Notes: generated from the sequence alone by a model not told the origin. A stretch of 64,000 nucleotides of DNA from Ruminococcaceae bacterium BL-6 (GCA_902810075.1 LR778135.1:1922001-1986000), one strand, 5' to 3'. Numbered from the stretch's first letter, positions 1 through 9,525 are shown. Program-made: numbers and translations.

Positions 1-758
1 GGGCTCTCTTCGATAATCAAAACGTATTTAAAAATCCAAAGGCCCCAGCTATTCTCGAGAAATTGCTATCATTTGCAATGAGCGATTCTGATACCGTTGT
101 TGATTTTTTTGCTGGCTCATCGACAACAGCTCACGCAATTATGAATCTTAATTGTACCGATGAGGGAAATAGACATTATATTTTGGTACAACTAAAAGAG
201 CCCAATAAGCCAGGCAGTGAAGCTCTGAATGCGGGCTATGCCACGATTGACCAGATTGGCATGGAGCGAATTATCCGTGCCGCTAAGAAGATCCGTGAGG
301 AACATCCAGACACTACGGCAGATCTCGGTTTCCGCCACTATACTCTTTCTGAGCCCTCCGAGGATACGCTGGACAAGCTGGAAGATTTCTCTCCAGAGGA
401 TAACGGCATGTATGTGGGAAACACTGTTCTGGACGATTTTGGGAAGCCGACCGTTCTTGCAACATGGCTTGTCTGGGATGGCTATGGGTTTACCGCATCC
501 GTGGAGCAATTGAACTTTGCTGGATACACGGGATACTACATAGGAAAACATTTGTATCTCATCGACGAAAAATTGTCCGATGCAGCGATTGAGGCCATTG
601 TAGTGAAATATGAAACGGATGGGGACTTTAACCCCGAAAATGTCGTTCTGTTCGGGTATAGCTTTACATGGACAGAGCTTGAAAGTTTGAAAACAAATTT
701 AAAGCGGCTGAAAGATGAGGAGAAGAATCTCCGCATTAACTTTGACGTCCGTTATTGA
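1..758 (+). CDS. mod: Type III restriction-modification methyltransferase (Mod), C-terminal part
   Basis: The reading frame is open from the left edge (first full codon at base 3) to the stop at 758, so this is the 3' end of a longer gene. The visible part contains DFFAGSSTTAHA, the SAM-binding motif of N6-adenine/N4-cytosine methyltransferases, near its start. In beta-type enzymes such as type III Mod this motif lies towards the C-terminal side, and the upstream residues (FKNPKAPAILEKLL) are typical of Mod proteins just before it. Mod methylates the recognition site and supplies specificity to the Res subunit, whose gene follows 16 bp downstream on the same strand. The usual motif has Gly where this one has the second Ser (AGSS); this is probably tolerated. 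The catalytic DPPY motif lies outside the window. Confidence 0.9.
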   Translation, partial: ALFDNQNVFKNPKAPAILEKLLSFAMSDSDTVVDFFAGSSTTAHAIMNLNCTDEGNRHYILVQLKEPNKPGSEALNAGYATIDQIGMERIIRAAKKIREEHPDTTADLGFRHYTLSEPSEDTLDKLEDFSPEDNGMYVGNTVLDDFGKPTVLATWLVWDGYGFTASVEQLNFAGYTGYYIGKHLYLIDEKLSDAAIEAIVVKYETDGDFNPENVVLFGYSFTWTELESLKTNLKRLKDEEKNLRINFDVRY

Positions 759-774
759 CGGGAGGGCATGACTT

Positions 775-3735
775 ATGGAGCTAATCCTCCAACAGGCGCT
801 ACCGCATCAGCAAAAAGCGGTCGATGCTATCTGTGCTGCACTGGACGGCGTACAGATTACCGCGCCCACACAGTTTTATGAAAATCCGCATATCATGCTT
901 ACTGATCCTCGCCTTGCCGAAAATGTGCGGGAATTACAAAATGCCGTTCCTCCGGAGTATCGCAGCAATACGCCTATCGGCAATTGCCTAAATCTCGATA
1001 TTAAAATGGAGACGGGCACTGGAAAAACATATGTATACACCAAGGTCATGTTTGAACTGCACAAACGGTATGGAATTAATAAATTCATCATCGCTGTGCC
1101 GTCGCTTGCCATCAAAGCGGGAACCGCGCAATTTTTGCGGGATGAATATGCCCGCCGCCATTTTGCGGACGGCTGTGGGTATGGCACAGAGATCGAAGTT
1201 GGTATTCTGGAAGCACCTAAGAATAAGAAAAAGGGACGCAGCTATTTTCCAAGTGTAGTCAGTGATTTTGTTAAAGGTTCCTGCCAGGATACGAAAAAAA
1301 TCCATGTGTTGCTTATGAATATGCAGTTGCTTGTCGTAAGAGCAAACGGAATGCTTAGCCGCGACGATTACGATTACGGAGCGGAAGGGTTCTATCGGCC
1401 GTTAGACGCTATTCGCGCAACAAGGCCTGTAGTCATCATAGACGAGCCGCATCGTTTTTCCCGCGATCAAAAAGCATTTAAAGTCATTACCGATGAGATA
1501 TGCCCGCAAAGCATTATCCGCTTTGGTGCAACTTTTCCGGAAACCACTTCCGGGCGCGGAAAAAACAAAGTCACAGTAAAAGATTATCAAAATCTGCTTT
1601 ATGATCTCAATGCTTGCGCATCATTCAACCAAAATCTGATCAAGGGCGTTGCAAAGGAACACTTTGAACCGGTTTCTAAGCGCGAAGAAAAGGTGAAAAT
1701 TACATCTATTGCAAGCAAAGACGCTGTTACGTTCCAATATAAAAAACGTGATGAAGCTACAAAGTCATATACGCTCAAGACCAGTGACTCACTGTCCATA
1801 ATAAGCGATGCGTTTGAGGGAATAACGGTTTACGCGATAGGTAACACAAAGGTAGAATTTTCAAACGGTGTCATAAAATCAGTCGGCGAGGAACTGGATG
1901 TAGACATTTACATGACTTCCTATCAAGAGCAGATGATACGTCTGGCACTTGAGCGCCATTTTGAAACGGAGCGTGAAAATTTCTGTGGACGCACCTTCAA
2001 GATAAAAACGCTGGCTCTTTTCTTTATAGACGATATATCATCCTATCGCCCAGGTACAGACGGTAAAGAGCCATACCTTCGCTTGGCCTTTGAACGCCTA
2101 TTGAAAGAGCGCATTGAAGCCGTACTTGCCACACTCGATGATCATGATGCCGAATATCGAGCGTATTTGGAAGCGAGCCTCGCCGACATCTCCGCTTGCC
2201 ACGCCGGATACTTTTCTCAGGACAACAGCGATTCCGATGAAGATGTTGCCAAAGAGGTCGACGAGATTCTAAACGGGAAAAAACAGCTTTTGTCTTTTAA
2301 GAATACAGACGGAAGCTATAATACGCTTCGATTTTTGTTCTCAAAATGGACATTAAAAGAGGGCTGGGATAATCCCAATGTATTTACGATAGCCAAACTC
2401 CGCTCCAGCGGCAGCGAGAATAGCAAACTGCAGGAGGTCGGACGTGGACTGCGCCTGCCTGTGGACGAAAACGGAAATCGCATATCTAATGAAGAATTCC
2501 AGCTTAATTATATTGTAGACTTCACTGAGGCCGACTTCGCACAGCGGCTTGTCAATCAGATAAATGGGGAGATTCCGCAAGCAATCACCATCAGCGAAGA
2601 AAAACTTCAACAGGTGGCAAAAAAGCTTGGGGTTTCTTCAGACAATTTATTTGATGCTTTGTATGCAGAAAAGCATTATATCGACAGGCATTATAATATC
2701 AAGCCGGAAACACGAGATGCGTTTCTTGCAGAATATCCTGACTTCTTTGCAGGACTTTCCACAGGCAAGGTCAAAGACCGCAACAAGGACAAGCCGCGTC
2801 CCATCAAAATTCGCAAAGCCGCATATAGTGAAATCAAGGAACTGTGGGAGAAAATTAACCAGCGCTATCTTTTGTTTTACGATGCAGACATAAACGAGGA
2901 TATGAATGCTGTCATCCTCTCTATTCTTGAGCAGCCGGGAACGTTTACCGATATGGTTATACGCAGTGCAAGAGAACTCGTTAAGAGCGACGGAGATCAG
3001 ATGGAAGCGGTAACGAGTACAGGAGTCCAATATACCGTGACCCGACCTATCCCATATGGCTTATTTCTTAAGCGCATTTCACAGAATACAAATGTTCCAG
3101 TAACTACGTTTCATAACGCCTTGTGTGAATATGTAAAAAGGCACGGACATATAGAACAAAAATTTTTTAATGATAATTCTGCAATTGAGTTCTGTTCAAG
3201 ATTCCGAGATTGGAAAACCAAGCATTTACAAGGGCGATTCCACTATGCAAAGAGCAGAACTCCATGCGGTGCAACAGCGCTGACTTATGCTGATGGGACG
3301 CCGCGTACTGATATTGCACAGGGGCGTATTGGAACAAAAATAATTCCCGGTACACCAAGCGCAAAATATTTGTATGATGTCTATGCATATGATTCACCAT
3401 TAGAAAAAGACAATATTACAGCAAATATTGAAGAAGTAGTCGTATTCGGAAAAATACCGCGTAGCAGTATTGCTATACCAACGATTACAGGTGAGATGTA
3501 TAGTCCGGACTTCATGTATATCGTAAAACGTAAATCCGGCGAAAAAGAGCTCAATATTGTAGTTGAGACAAAGGATGTTGAGGGGAAGTCTTCCTTGCGT
3601 CCCATAGAAAATGCAAAAATTGAGTGTGCAAGGGTGTTCTTTGGTATGCTATCAAGGGATGGATACACAGTATACTTCAGAGATCAATTGAACAATAAAC
3701 AGATGGCGCAGATTATTAATGAAGTACTGACTTAA
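775..3735 (+). CDS. res: Type III restriction endonuclease, Res subunit
   Basis: The 986-residue protein is the ATP-dependent translocase/nuclease subunit of a type III restriction system. The Walker A motif METGTGKT lies near residue 80, the DEPH box (IIDEPHRF) near 223 and the helicase motif VI (GRGLRLP) near 556. A C-terminal PD-(D/E)xK nuclease is visible as SPDF near 910 followed by VVETK near 930. Length and domain order are normal for Res. The ATG at 775 follows a GGGAGGG ribosome binding site and sits 16 bp after mod, so the two are co-transcribed. All visible catalytic motifs are intact, so the enzyme should be functional if the off-window part of mod is. Confidence 0.95.
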   Translation: MELILQQALPHQQKAVDAICAALDGVQITAPTQFYENPHIMLTDPRLAENVRELQNAVPPEYRSNTPIGNCLNLDIKMETGTGKTYVYTKVMFELHKRYGINKFIIAVPSLAIKAGTAQFLRDEYARRHFADGCGYGTEIEVGILEAPKNKKKGRSYFPSVVSDFVKGSCQDTKKIHVLLMNMQLLVVRANGMLSRDDYDYGAEGFYRPLDAIRATRPVVIIDEPHRFSRDQKAFKVITDEICPQSIIRFGATFPETTSGRGKNKVTVKDYQNLLYDLNACASFNQNLIKGVAKEHFEPVSKREEKVKITSIASKDAVTFQYKKRDEATKSYTLKTSDSLSIISDAFEGITVYAIGNTKVEFSNGVIKSVGEELDVDIYMTSYQEQMIRLALERHFETERENFCGRTFKIKTLALFFIDDISSYRPGTDGKEPYLRLAFERLLKERIEAVLATLDDHDAEYRAYLEASLADISACHAGYFSQDNSDSDEDVAKEVDEILNGKKQLLSFKNTDGSYNTLRFLFSKWTLKEGWDNPNVFTIAKLRSSGSENSKLQEVGRGLRLPVDENGNRISNEEFQLNYIVDFTEADFAQRLVNQINGEIPQAITISEEKLQQVAKKLGVSSDNLFDALYAEKHYIDRHYNIKPETRDAFLAEYPDFFAGLSTGKVKDRNKDKPRPIKIRKAAYSEIKELWEKINQRYLLFYDADINEDMNAVILSILEQPGTFTDMVIRSARELVKSDGDQMEAVTSTGVQYTVTRPIPYGLFLKRISQNTNVPVTTFHNALCEYVKRHGHIEQKFFNDNSAIEFCSRFRDWKTKHLQGRFHYAKSRTPCGATALTYADGTPRTDIAQGRIGTKIIPGTPSAKYLYDVYAYDSPLEKDNITANIEEVVVFGKIPRSSIAIPTITGEMYSPDFMYIVKRKSGEKELNIVVETKDVEGKSSLRPIENAKIECARVFFGMLSRDGYTVYFRDQLNNKQMAQIINEVLT

Positions 3736-3788
3736 TGTCAGGTACCCAGAGAATCTTTTTTATAGCTATTTTCTGAAACATATGCTTT

Positions 3789-3817
3789 TGTGTCTTGCTA
3801 CAAGGAAGCGAGACACA
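3789..3817 (+). promoter_or_regulatory. Hairpin presenting the ribosome binding site of the next ORF
   Basis: Bases 3789-3799 and 3807-3817 form an 11-bp stem with one G-T pair. The 7-nt loop holds the AAGGA ribosome binding site (3802-3806), and the A of the ATG at 3817 closes the stem. The structure could modulate translation of the small gene that follows; this is inferred from sequence only. Confidence 0.45.
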
Positions 3818-4095
3818 TGGACAGAGCCCTGAAAGTACTGTACGGCAAGCCTTTACACGCGGCCGAAGATGGCAGAATTGAAGCGAGCTGTGGAAGCAAA
3901 TCGGACATTGCTGCGAGACAAGCTACCGTGGCAGAACGAAAGATCGTGCTGCGGATCGTAGATGATCTAAACATGATGGCGACCGATTTTTCTCTTGACA
4001 GCTTCATCTGCGGCTTCAAACTGTTATGCCAGATGGCAAACAAATTGAACAACACGTTAACAGGCGTTCAACGCCGGCGAAGCAAGCCGGGTTGA
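3817..4095 (+). CDS. Small hypothetical protein, possibly DUF6809-like
   Basis: A 92-residue ORF starts at the ATG that follows AAGGA at 3802-3806. The central part (AERKIVLRIVDDLNMMATDFSLDSFICGFKLL) is helical and ends in a pattern like the F-x-x-GF segment of small Clostridia proteins annotated DUF6809; this is a resemblance from memory, not a search result. There are no signal peptide, membrane segments or catalytic motifs. The last dozen codons run into a hairpin (about 4060-4103) that may act as a terminator, so the natural C-terminus may have been changed. It follows res but is separated by 81 bp, so it need not belong to the restriction system. Confidence 0.5.
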   Translation: MDRALKVLYGKPLHAAEDGRIEASCGSKSDIAARQATVAERKIVLRIVDDLNMMATDFSLDSFICGFKLLCQMANKLNNTLTGVQRRRSKPG

Positions 4096-4239
4096 GCGCC
4101 TGTTCTGTATTGCGTAATAAAAACAGATTATAAAAAATGTGTGCACAGCCGACTTGATGACTCGCATACAACTTTGTCCGGCTTCCTCCGGCCACTCCTG
4201 TTTTTGAATCAATTTGGAATAGCGTCATACGTCTTGCAT
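4096..4239. other. Intergenic, nothing recognised
   Basis: No convincing ORF, RNA or repeat is seen. It lies between the small ORF and the 3' end of the interrupted XRE gene. Confidence 0.5.
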
Positions 4240-4360
4240 TCACTTGAACAGAAGTAATTGGCTCGGATCAACATCCAGAGCCTTCGCAATTGAGCTATAC
4301 CCGATTTGCTGGAGAGTCCGGAGTAGTGTAAAATAAAATTACTACGAAGGGGTGTCCGGC

Positions 4361-4663
4361 ATGGAAAAAAGCAAAGGAACACGGTACAGCGAGGAGTTTA
4401 AACAAGGCGCTGTCAAATTAGTGTTGGAGGATAAACAAAGCATTGCGGAAGTATGCCGCAATCTGGGCGTATCGCGCAATGCGGTAGAGCGCTGGCTTGC
4501 CGCGGAAACGGACAGCCACGACGCCGAAAAGGTGCAAATGCGGCAACTGGAAGAAGAAAATCGCCAGCTGCGCAAGGAAAAAGCGGATTTAGAGGATACG
4601 GTAGAAATCTTAAAAAAAGCGGCAGCCATCTTCAGTCAAAGCCAGAGAAAAAGTACGAAATAA
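4361..4663 (+). CDS. IS3 transposase OrfA (helix-turn-helix, leucine zipper)
   Basis: The 100-residue product starts with a helix-turn-helix (YSEEFKQGAVKLVLED, then SIAEVCRNLGVSRNAVERW). A coiled coil follows (QLEEENRQLRKEKADLEDTVEILKKAAAIF). This is the DNA-binding and dimerising part of IS3 transposases. The ATG at 4361 follows GAAGGGG. Near its end the run A7-G (4612-4619) is a classic slippery site that shifts ribosomes by -1 into the orfB frame, giving the active OrfAB fusion. Confidence 0.9.
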   Translation: MEKSKGTRYSEEFKQGAVKLVLEDKQSIAEVCRNLGVSRNAVERWLAAETDSHDAEKVQMRQLEEENRQLRKEKADLEDTVEILKKAAAIFSQSQRKSTK

Positions 4664-5520
4664 TCCGCGAACGGAGCGGGGAGCATTCTGTGGAGAAGAT
4701 GTGCCGGATTTTAGAAGTCTCCCAAAGCGGATATTACCGGTGGCTGTCTTGTCCAAGAAGTAAGACAGACAGGGAAAATCAAAAGATTTATGATGTGCTG
4801 AAAGACAGCTATAATCAGAATAAAGGCCGCGTGGGTCTGGACAAGTTACTGGACGATGTGCGCCTGCGTTTTCCTCATTGCAGCCGGAACCGGCTTTACC
4901 GGATTCAAAGGGTACATGGGTTGTACTCTATCCGTCATCGCAAGTTCAAAGCCACTACCAATTCTAAACATAATTATCCCGTGGCTCCCAATCTTCTCCA
5001 TCAGGATTTTCATGTAGACGCCCCCAACAAGGTCTGGGTAACCGATATTACATACATCCGAACAGATGAAGGATGGCTGTATCTGGCCGCCGTCAAGGAT
5101 TTGTTCGACCGGCAGATTGTCGGCTTTGCCACTGGCAGCCGAATAGATACCGACCTCTGCAAACGAGCACTGAATACCGCAATCCGGCGATACAAACCGG
5201 GACCAGGCTTGATACATCATTCCGATCAGGGAGTTCAATACGCCAGTTTGGACTATCAGAAGCTTTTGAAACGAAATCACATGATACCCAGCATGAGCCG
5301 CAAAGGAACGCCGTACGACAACGCCTGTGCGGAATCCTTTTTCAGCACGATCAAACTGGAAATGATCTATCACGAGCATTACATAACCCGAGAGCAGGCT
5401 CAATCCGCCATTTTTGAATTTATTGAGATTTATTACAATCGGCAGCGCCGCAACGCTGCCATCGGCAATATCCCGCCGGCGGATTTGCGGCGGCGCTTTT
5501 ATCAGCAACTGGCGGCATAG
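4612..5520 (+). CDS. IS3 transposase OrfB (DDE integrase domain), expressed by -1 frameshift
   Basis: The frame is open across the slippery site and continues to 5520. The DDE catalytic core (rve) is complete: first Asp in VWVTDITYI, second Asp in HHSDQGVQYAS, Glu in NACAESFFSTIKLE. An HTH_21-like segment (GRVGLDKLLDDV) precedes it. OrfB is normally made only as the OrfAB fusion (4361-5520), because no good ribosome binding site is seen in its own frame. No internal stop is present, so the element may still be active. Confidence 0.9.
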   Translation, partial: KKSGSHLQSKPEKKYEIIRERSGEHSVEKMCRILEVSQSGYYRWLSCPRSKTDRENQKIYDVLKDSYNQNKGRVGLDKLLDDVRLRFPHCSRNRLYRIQRVHGLYSIRHRKFKATTNSKHNYPVAPNLLHQDFHVDAPNKVWVTDITYIRTDEGWLYLAAVKDLFDRQIVGFATGSRIDTDLCKRALNTAIRRYKPGPGLIHHSDQGVQYASLDYQKLLKRNHMIPSMSRKGTPYDNACAESFFSTIKLEMIYHEHYITREQAQSAIFEFIEIYYNRQRRNAAIGNIPPADLRRRFYQQLAA

Positions 5521-5853
5521 CCAGCAACCCTGCGATATTCTATGATATCAGCCAATTGCACTACTTCTTTGTCTCCGAAAAATCGGGGAAGGCTCAAATC
5601 TTGTAGATAGCAATGATGGACATGCCATAGGAAGATGTACTTTCAATATGACTGATCGTGGTATAGCTTAAATCTGCTTTTTCAGCAAGTTCATTTTGGC
5701 TGAGGCCCCGCTGCTTTCTGAAAAATTGAATTTTGAAACCGATATTTTTAAGAAATTGCTTTTCTTCCTCTGTGTATGATTTGCTGTTAATTGGGGGCAC
5801 AGCAATCCCTCCAATCAGATAAAATCTTCTCTTATATTTTATCCAATAGAGAG

Positions 5854-5883
5854 TTGCAATCATACGCAGTATAGAGGTATAAT
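5854..5883 (+). promoter_or_regulatory. Promoter of the GGDEF gene with flanking inverted repeat
   Basis: TTGCAA (5854-5859), an 18-bp spacer and TATAAT (5878-5883) form a good promoter towards 5936. GCAGTAT (5867-5873) and ATACTGC (5892-5898) form an inverted repeat around the -10, a plausible operator for the divergent XRE protein. Confidence 0.55.
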
Positions 5884-5935
5884 ATTGTAGTAATACTGCA
5901 AGCTACAACAACAATAATGAAAACAGGAGTACATC

Positions 5936-6390
5936 ATGGCAGATCGTGAAATCCGGACAGAGCAGCAAGTGAAAGACAAGATAAAGGCTTTCAATAAGCA
6001 GAGGGCTGGATTGCTCATTGCTTTTATCATATTTATTGGCATATTGATTTTTTCCCCAGCGGCTGAGGCGGAAGCGCTACCTGTCCGCCTGACCGTGTTC
6101 TGCTCCGCCATTTTTTTACTATGCGGCGCGGCTTTCGTGATCTCATTCCGGGACTTGTTATTATTGCTCATCGTGACAACAGGCATCCCGGCGGTCTTGC
6201 TTGGCTTGGGCCAAATACGCTTTGAACTGTTTTTAATTCTTCTGCTGACCAATGTCGGGACAGTTTTCACCGCCAGCATAACCGGTAAGGCCGTCACCCG
6301 TTCCTTTACGAACGAAATTGAGGAGATAAACCGTCTGAAAACGGAGGCAACAACGGATGCCTTAACGCACCTGCTAAACCGCCCGGGAGG
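5936..6390 (+). pseudogene. Membrane-bound GGDEF (diguanylate cyclase) protein, truncated
   Basis: The frame from ATG 5936 encodes about four hydrophobic segments (for example GLLIAFIIFIGILIF and FELFLILLLTNVGTVF). A linker and the first motif of a GGDEF domain follow (RLKTEATTDALTHLLNR). The homologous sequence then ends near 6383-6390. The remaining codons to 6577 are antisense to the ABC transporter and have no meaning. The GGDEF signature and the rest of the cyclase fold are missing, so no c-di-GMP can be made. The break coincides with the end of the truncated ABC gene on the other strand, which points to a single deletion joining two convergent genes. Confidence 0.75.
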
Positions 6391-7775
6391 GCAAGGATAC
6401 TTTCATGCAGTCCCACCAGTTTGGCCGCATTTTCAACCTGCTTTCGAGCAACGGCTGGGTCAAACAGCGAAATCTGCTCCGCAACCGTGCCCTCTACCAG
6501 ATGGAAGGACTGCTCCACATAGCCGATTAGACGACGCTTTTTTTCGTCCGGAATGCCGGAAGCCCCCGATCCTTTAATAAGCACCCGCCCTTCAAGCGGC
6601 CGGTACAGCCCCAGCAGCAGACGGAAGACGGTGCTCTTGCCCGCGCCTGTCCTGCCGACAAACGTAACCGCTTCTCCTTTGCTTACTGTGAAGCTCAGAT
6701 TTTGCAGCACATCGCTGTCCTCGCCATACCCGAAACGAACATGGTCGAAGCGGACGATGGGGACCGCGTCTGAGCTTTTTCCTGCGTTGGAATCGTCCGG
6801 CATCTCCCGCTCCGGCTCGGCCAGAAACTCGTCGATCCGTTTCACTCCGGCCACGGCGGACTGGATGTTCTGAATTTCCATGCCGAGGCTTTCGAGCGGT
6901 GCAAACACCTGGCCTACATAGGCAATCACAGCTACCGCCGTGCCCACGCTGATGCCGAAGAACTCTCGGATTCCCCCTCCCATAGAGGCGCAAACCATCA
7001 TTACGGCAATGACGCAGGAGCTGACAAAAATGACGATAGGCGAATAGATGGAATCATAGAGATTGGATTTGTCCGTTGCGCGGTAGCTCTCGCCGATGTA
7101 ATCGTCGTAGCGCTGTTCCATGTACTTTTCCCGAAGCAGCACATGGATCATACGGATATTGCGAATTGTCTCGGGCACATGATTGTTCACCTTGCTCACA
7201 GCTACACGGTTTTCAAGCTGTGCTTTCAGCATCCGCTTCTGGAACAGGCGCGTCATGGCAAAGAGCAATGGCGTAACCAGCAGCATCAGAAAGCCAAGCC
7301 CCATGCTCTTATAAAAAATCACGATCAGAATGCTGACCACCTTACACCCGTCGGCAAACATACTGACAATCCCGTCCGTAAAGAGAGAGTCCACCGTGTC
7401 CACGTCGTTCACGAAGCGGGAGGCAATTTTACCGGCTTCGTGGGAGGTGAAATAGGCCGCAGGCAAACGGCGGAGTTTGGCGCAGAGCGCGCTGCGCAGG
7501 CCGTGGGTGACTTTCTGACCGAATACGGTGATCATCACGTTCTGCCCGGATTCCAGCAAGCCGGACAGGGCGATCAGTCCCAGATAGGAAAACGCCAGAC
7601 TCAGAGCAACTCCACGACCTGCCGTAAGGTTGTTGACCACCCGCTCAAGGACAAGCGGCGGGAACAGGGCCGTTACCACGGCCAGCACGATGACGAGTAC
7701 GGTCAAAATACTCGTCATCGTGCTGGCGGCAATGACCCGACGCAGCACCGTACCGAGGCATTTTTCATGCTTCAT
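6385..7775 (-). pseudogene. ABC exporter half-transporter (membrane-ATPase fusion), 3'-truncated
   Basis: The protein has an ABC exporter transmembrane domain (residues about 1-310). The nucleotide-binding domain starts with Walker A GRTGAGKST and a Q-loop (GYVEQSFHL). Coding homology stops after LVGLHESILALPGG; the signature LSGGQ, Walker B and the H-loop are absent, and the frame runs into unrelated DNA to 6306. The product cannot form a complete ATPase. The start chosen is ATG 7775, just inside the end of the upstream exporter gene. With that gene it would have formed a heterodimeric multidrug-type exporter. Confidence 0.8.
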
Positions 7776-9525
7776 GTCCGCCACCCCCATTCACCTGTTC
7801 CGAATAAAGCTTTGCATAATCGGAATTCTCCCGCAGGAGTTTCTCATGGGTGGAGAAAACGCCCCTGCCGCAGCGCAAAAACAGCACCCGGTCAAATGTG
7901 GGGAATTGATACAGTCGGTGGGAGAACAGAATCACAATTTTATCCTCCGCCAAAGTCCTCAGATTTTTCAGTATGGTTAGCTCCGTGCCTCGATCCACAG
8001 CGGAGAATGGATCGTCCAATACAAGAATGCTCCGGGCATTGTACAGCGTCCGAGCCAGCGCCGCGCGGGCCTGCTGCCCACCGGACAGACGCACGCCGCC
8101 GCTGCCCACCGGCGTGTCGGCACCCTGCGGCATCTGCCGCACCTCTTCATCCAAGCACACCGTCCGCAAAAACGGTTCAATTTCTCCCGGCTCTCCCAAC
8201 TGGATATTCTCCGCCAGCGTGTCGCTGATCAGTTCCGGCTCGTGCCCCATATAGGAGATCAGACGGCTGCGCTCGCAGGGACTCAGATCCCTGAGCTCCC
8301 GCCCGGCCACGCGGATGCTGCCGCAGTAAGGGGCTTCACCGATAAATGCCTTTCCCAGCGTGGATTTTCCGCAGGCCACAGGCCCCGTTACTCCAATGAT
8401 CTGTCCCGGGCGGGCAGAAAAGGAAATGTCCCTCAGTACGGTTTCTCCATCCGGCCAGCCCACGGATACGCCGGAAAGCGTCAACGCTGCGGACTTTGCG
8501 GTATCCGGCTGGGATACGGCGTCCGGCCCTATGTACGCTTTCATCAGCGGCTTGATGCGTGCCCAGGACACCTGGGCCTTCTGGACGGCATTGAAAAGCT
8601 TGGCCGCATGAGAGGATTTGAGAGCCATTTTTGTGAAGCAGGAGAGAAAGGTGGTGAAAGCGGCGATGTCCCAGCTTTTCCACCCCGTGCCCAGCACGTT
8701 CCGCGCGCCCAGATACAAAATCAGCACAGCGCCGCACATGGATATGATGTTGTAGAGCGGCTGCATTGTGTTTTCCCAGAGATTGGCCGCAACAGCGCGT
8801 TTTTCGTAATCGCCCAACCGCGCCTCGTAAGCGGCGTCCCGGTTCTGCTCACAGCCGTAGACCCTATAGGTCACGGCGTTGGAGACGCGATCCATCGTGG
8901 CCCCGTTTAAGCGGCCGGCACTTTTCTTGTAGGAGGCGCTGCTTTGAGCAACCCGTCCCTTCAGGTACCCGGCGATGAGGTAGGCGAAGGGCGTAAACGC
9001 GCAAGAGAGCAGTGCCAGACGCCAATCGTAAGAAAACAGCATGACAGTATACGCCACAAGTACCACGCCGGTGTCAAAGACCTCGGTTGTGAATTTTCGC
9101 ATTCCCTCCACGCATGCGTCCACGTCTGCCACAGCTTTCGTCATGACAGAACCAAGTTCTTCTTTTTCCAGTTCCTCCCGGCTCATGTGAACAAGACTGT
9201 TGTAAAGCATATGGCGCATATTGCGGCTCGTGTCGTTGGCGAACCGGCGCACACCGAAGCGTTTGACCGCCCGCATGGCTTGCACGAACAGGATCACGGA
9301 GACATACAACGCCGCCAGTGATACCATGGCGGACACAGTCCTGTAACCCTTCATGATATCAAAGAGGCACTGCGCAAGCTGTCCCTCGAAATATGGCCCT
9401 GCCACCATTCCCACGTTATAGAGAATGCCAGAGACCGTAACAAGTGCAAGCGGCCTTGCTTCTAATCGGAAGTAGGACCAGACGCGGTCCGGCTGCGGGA
9501 CCTTTTCAATCCGCTGATGGCTCAT
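7765..9525 (-). CDS. ABC exporter half-transporter, intact (membrane-ATPase fusion)
   Basis: The 586-residue protein has a six-helix ABC exporter membrane domain (about residues 20-320). The ATPase domain is complete: Walker A GPVACGKST near residue 383, signature LSGGQQARAALA near 483, Walker B ILVLDDP and the H-loop Ser-His (LFSHRLYQ). It acts in the cytoplasmic membrane, probably in drug or lipid export with the second half-transporter. Because the partner gene is truncated, a working heterodimer is unlikely unless this half can homodimerise. Its start overlaps the end of marR by 20 bp and its 3' end overlaps the next gene by 11 bp, so the three form an operon. Confidence 0.9.
   Translation of the reverse strand: MSHQRIEKVPQPDRVWSYFRLEARPLALVTVSGILYNVGMVAGPYFEGQLAQCLFDIMKGYRTVSAMVSLAALYVSVILFVQAMRAVKRFGVRRFANDTSRNMRHMLYNSLVHMSREELEKEELGSVMTKAVADVDACVEGMRKFTTEVFDTGVVLVAYTVMLFSYDWRLALLSCAFTPFAYLIAGYLKGRVAQSSASYKKSAGRLNGATMDRVSNAVTYRVYGCEQNRDAAYEARLGDYEKRAVAANLWENTMQPLYNIISMCGAVLILYLGARNVLGTGWKSWDIAAFTTFLSCFTKMALKSSHAAKLFNAVQKAQVSWARIKPLMKAYIGPDAVSQPDTAKSAALTLSGVSVGWPDGETVLRDISFSARPGQIIGVTGPVACGKSTLGKAFIGEAPYCGSIRVAGRELRDLSPCERSRLISYMGHEPELISDTLAENIQLGEPGEIEPFLRTVCLDEEVRQMPQGADTPVGSGGVRLSGGQQARAALARTLYNARSILVLDDPFSAVDRGTELTILKNLRTLAEDKIVILFSHRLYQFPTFDRVLFLRCGRGVFSTHEKLLRENSDYAKLYSEQVNGGGGHEA

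Larger units (their letters stand above)
4291..5596 (+). mobile_element. IS3-family insertion sequence with 41-bp imperfect inverted repeats
   Basis: The left end (4291-4331) and the reverse complement of the right end (5556-5596) align without gaps over 41 bp with 29 matches, including blocks TGAGC, CCGATTT, GGAGA and AGTAGTG. The flanks carry a 3-bp direct repeat AAT (4288-4290 and 5597-5599), as expected for IS3. The element is 1306 bp and holds orfA and orfB linked by a frameshift signal. The target is the XRE gene. Confidence 0.9.
4240..5800 (-). pseudogene. XRE-family regulator gene interrupted by an IS3 element
   Basis: The N-terminal part (GTG at 5800 after GGAGGG, down to 5597) encodes a helix-turn-helix domain: IQFFRKQRGLSQNELAEKAD, then LSYTTISHIES. 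The frame hits a stop on entering the insertion sequence. The missing C-terminus lies on the far side (4290-4240) and reads IAKALDVDPSQLLLFK followed by TGA. If the IS (4291-5596) and one copy of the AAT target duplication are removed, the halves join in frame as ...AIYKIAKALDVDPSQLL..., the usual end of small XRE proteins (about 83 residues). The ancestral gene was therefore intact and the disruption looks recent. It lies divergent from the GGDEF gene and may have controlled it. Confidence 0.85.

Noticed and set aside
7143..8228. Open frame of 361 codons on the plus strand
   Set aside because: It lies antisense across both ABC exporter genes, is His/Arg/Gln-rich and matches no family.
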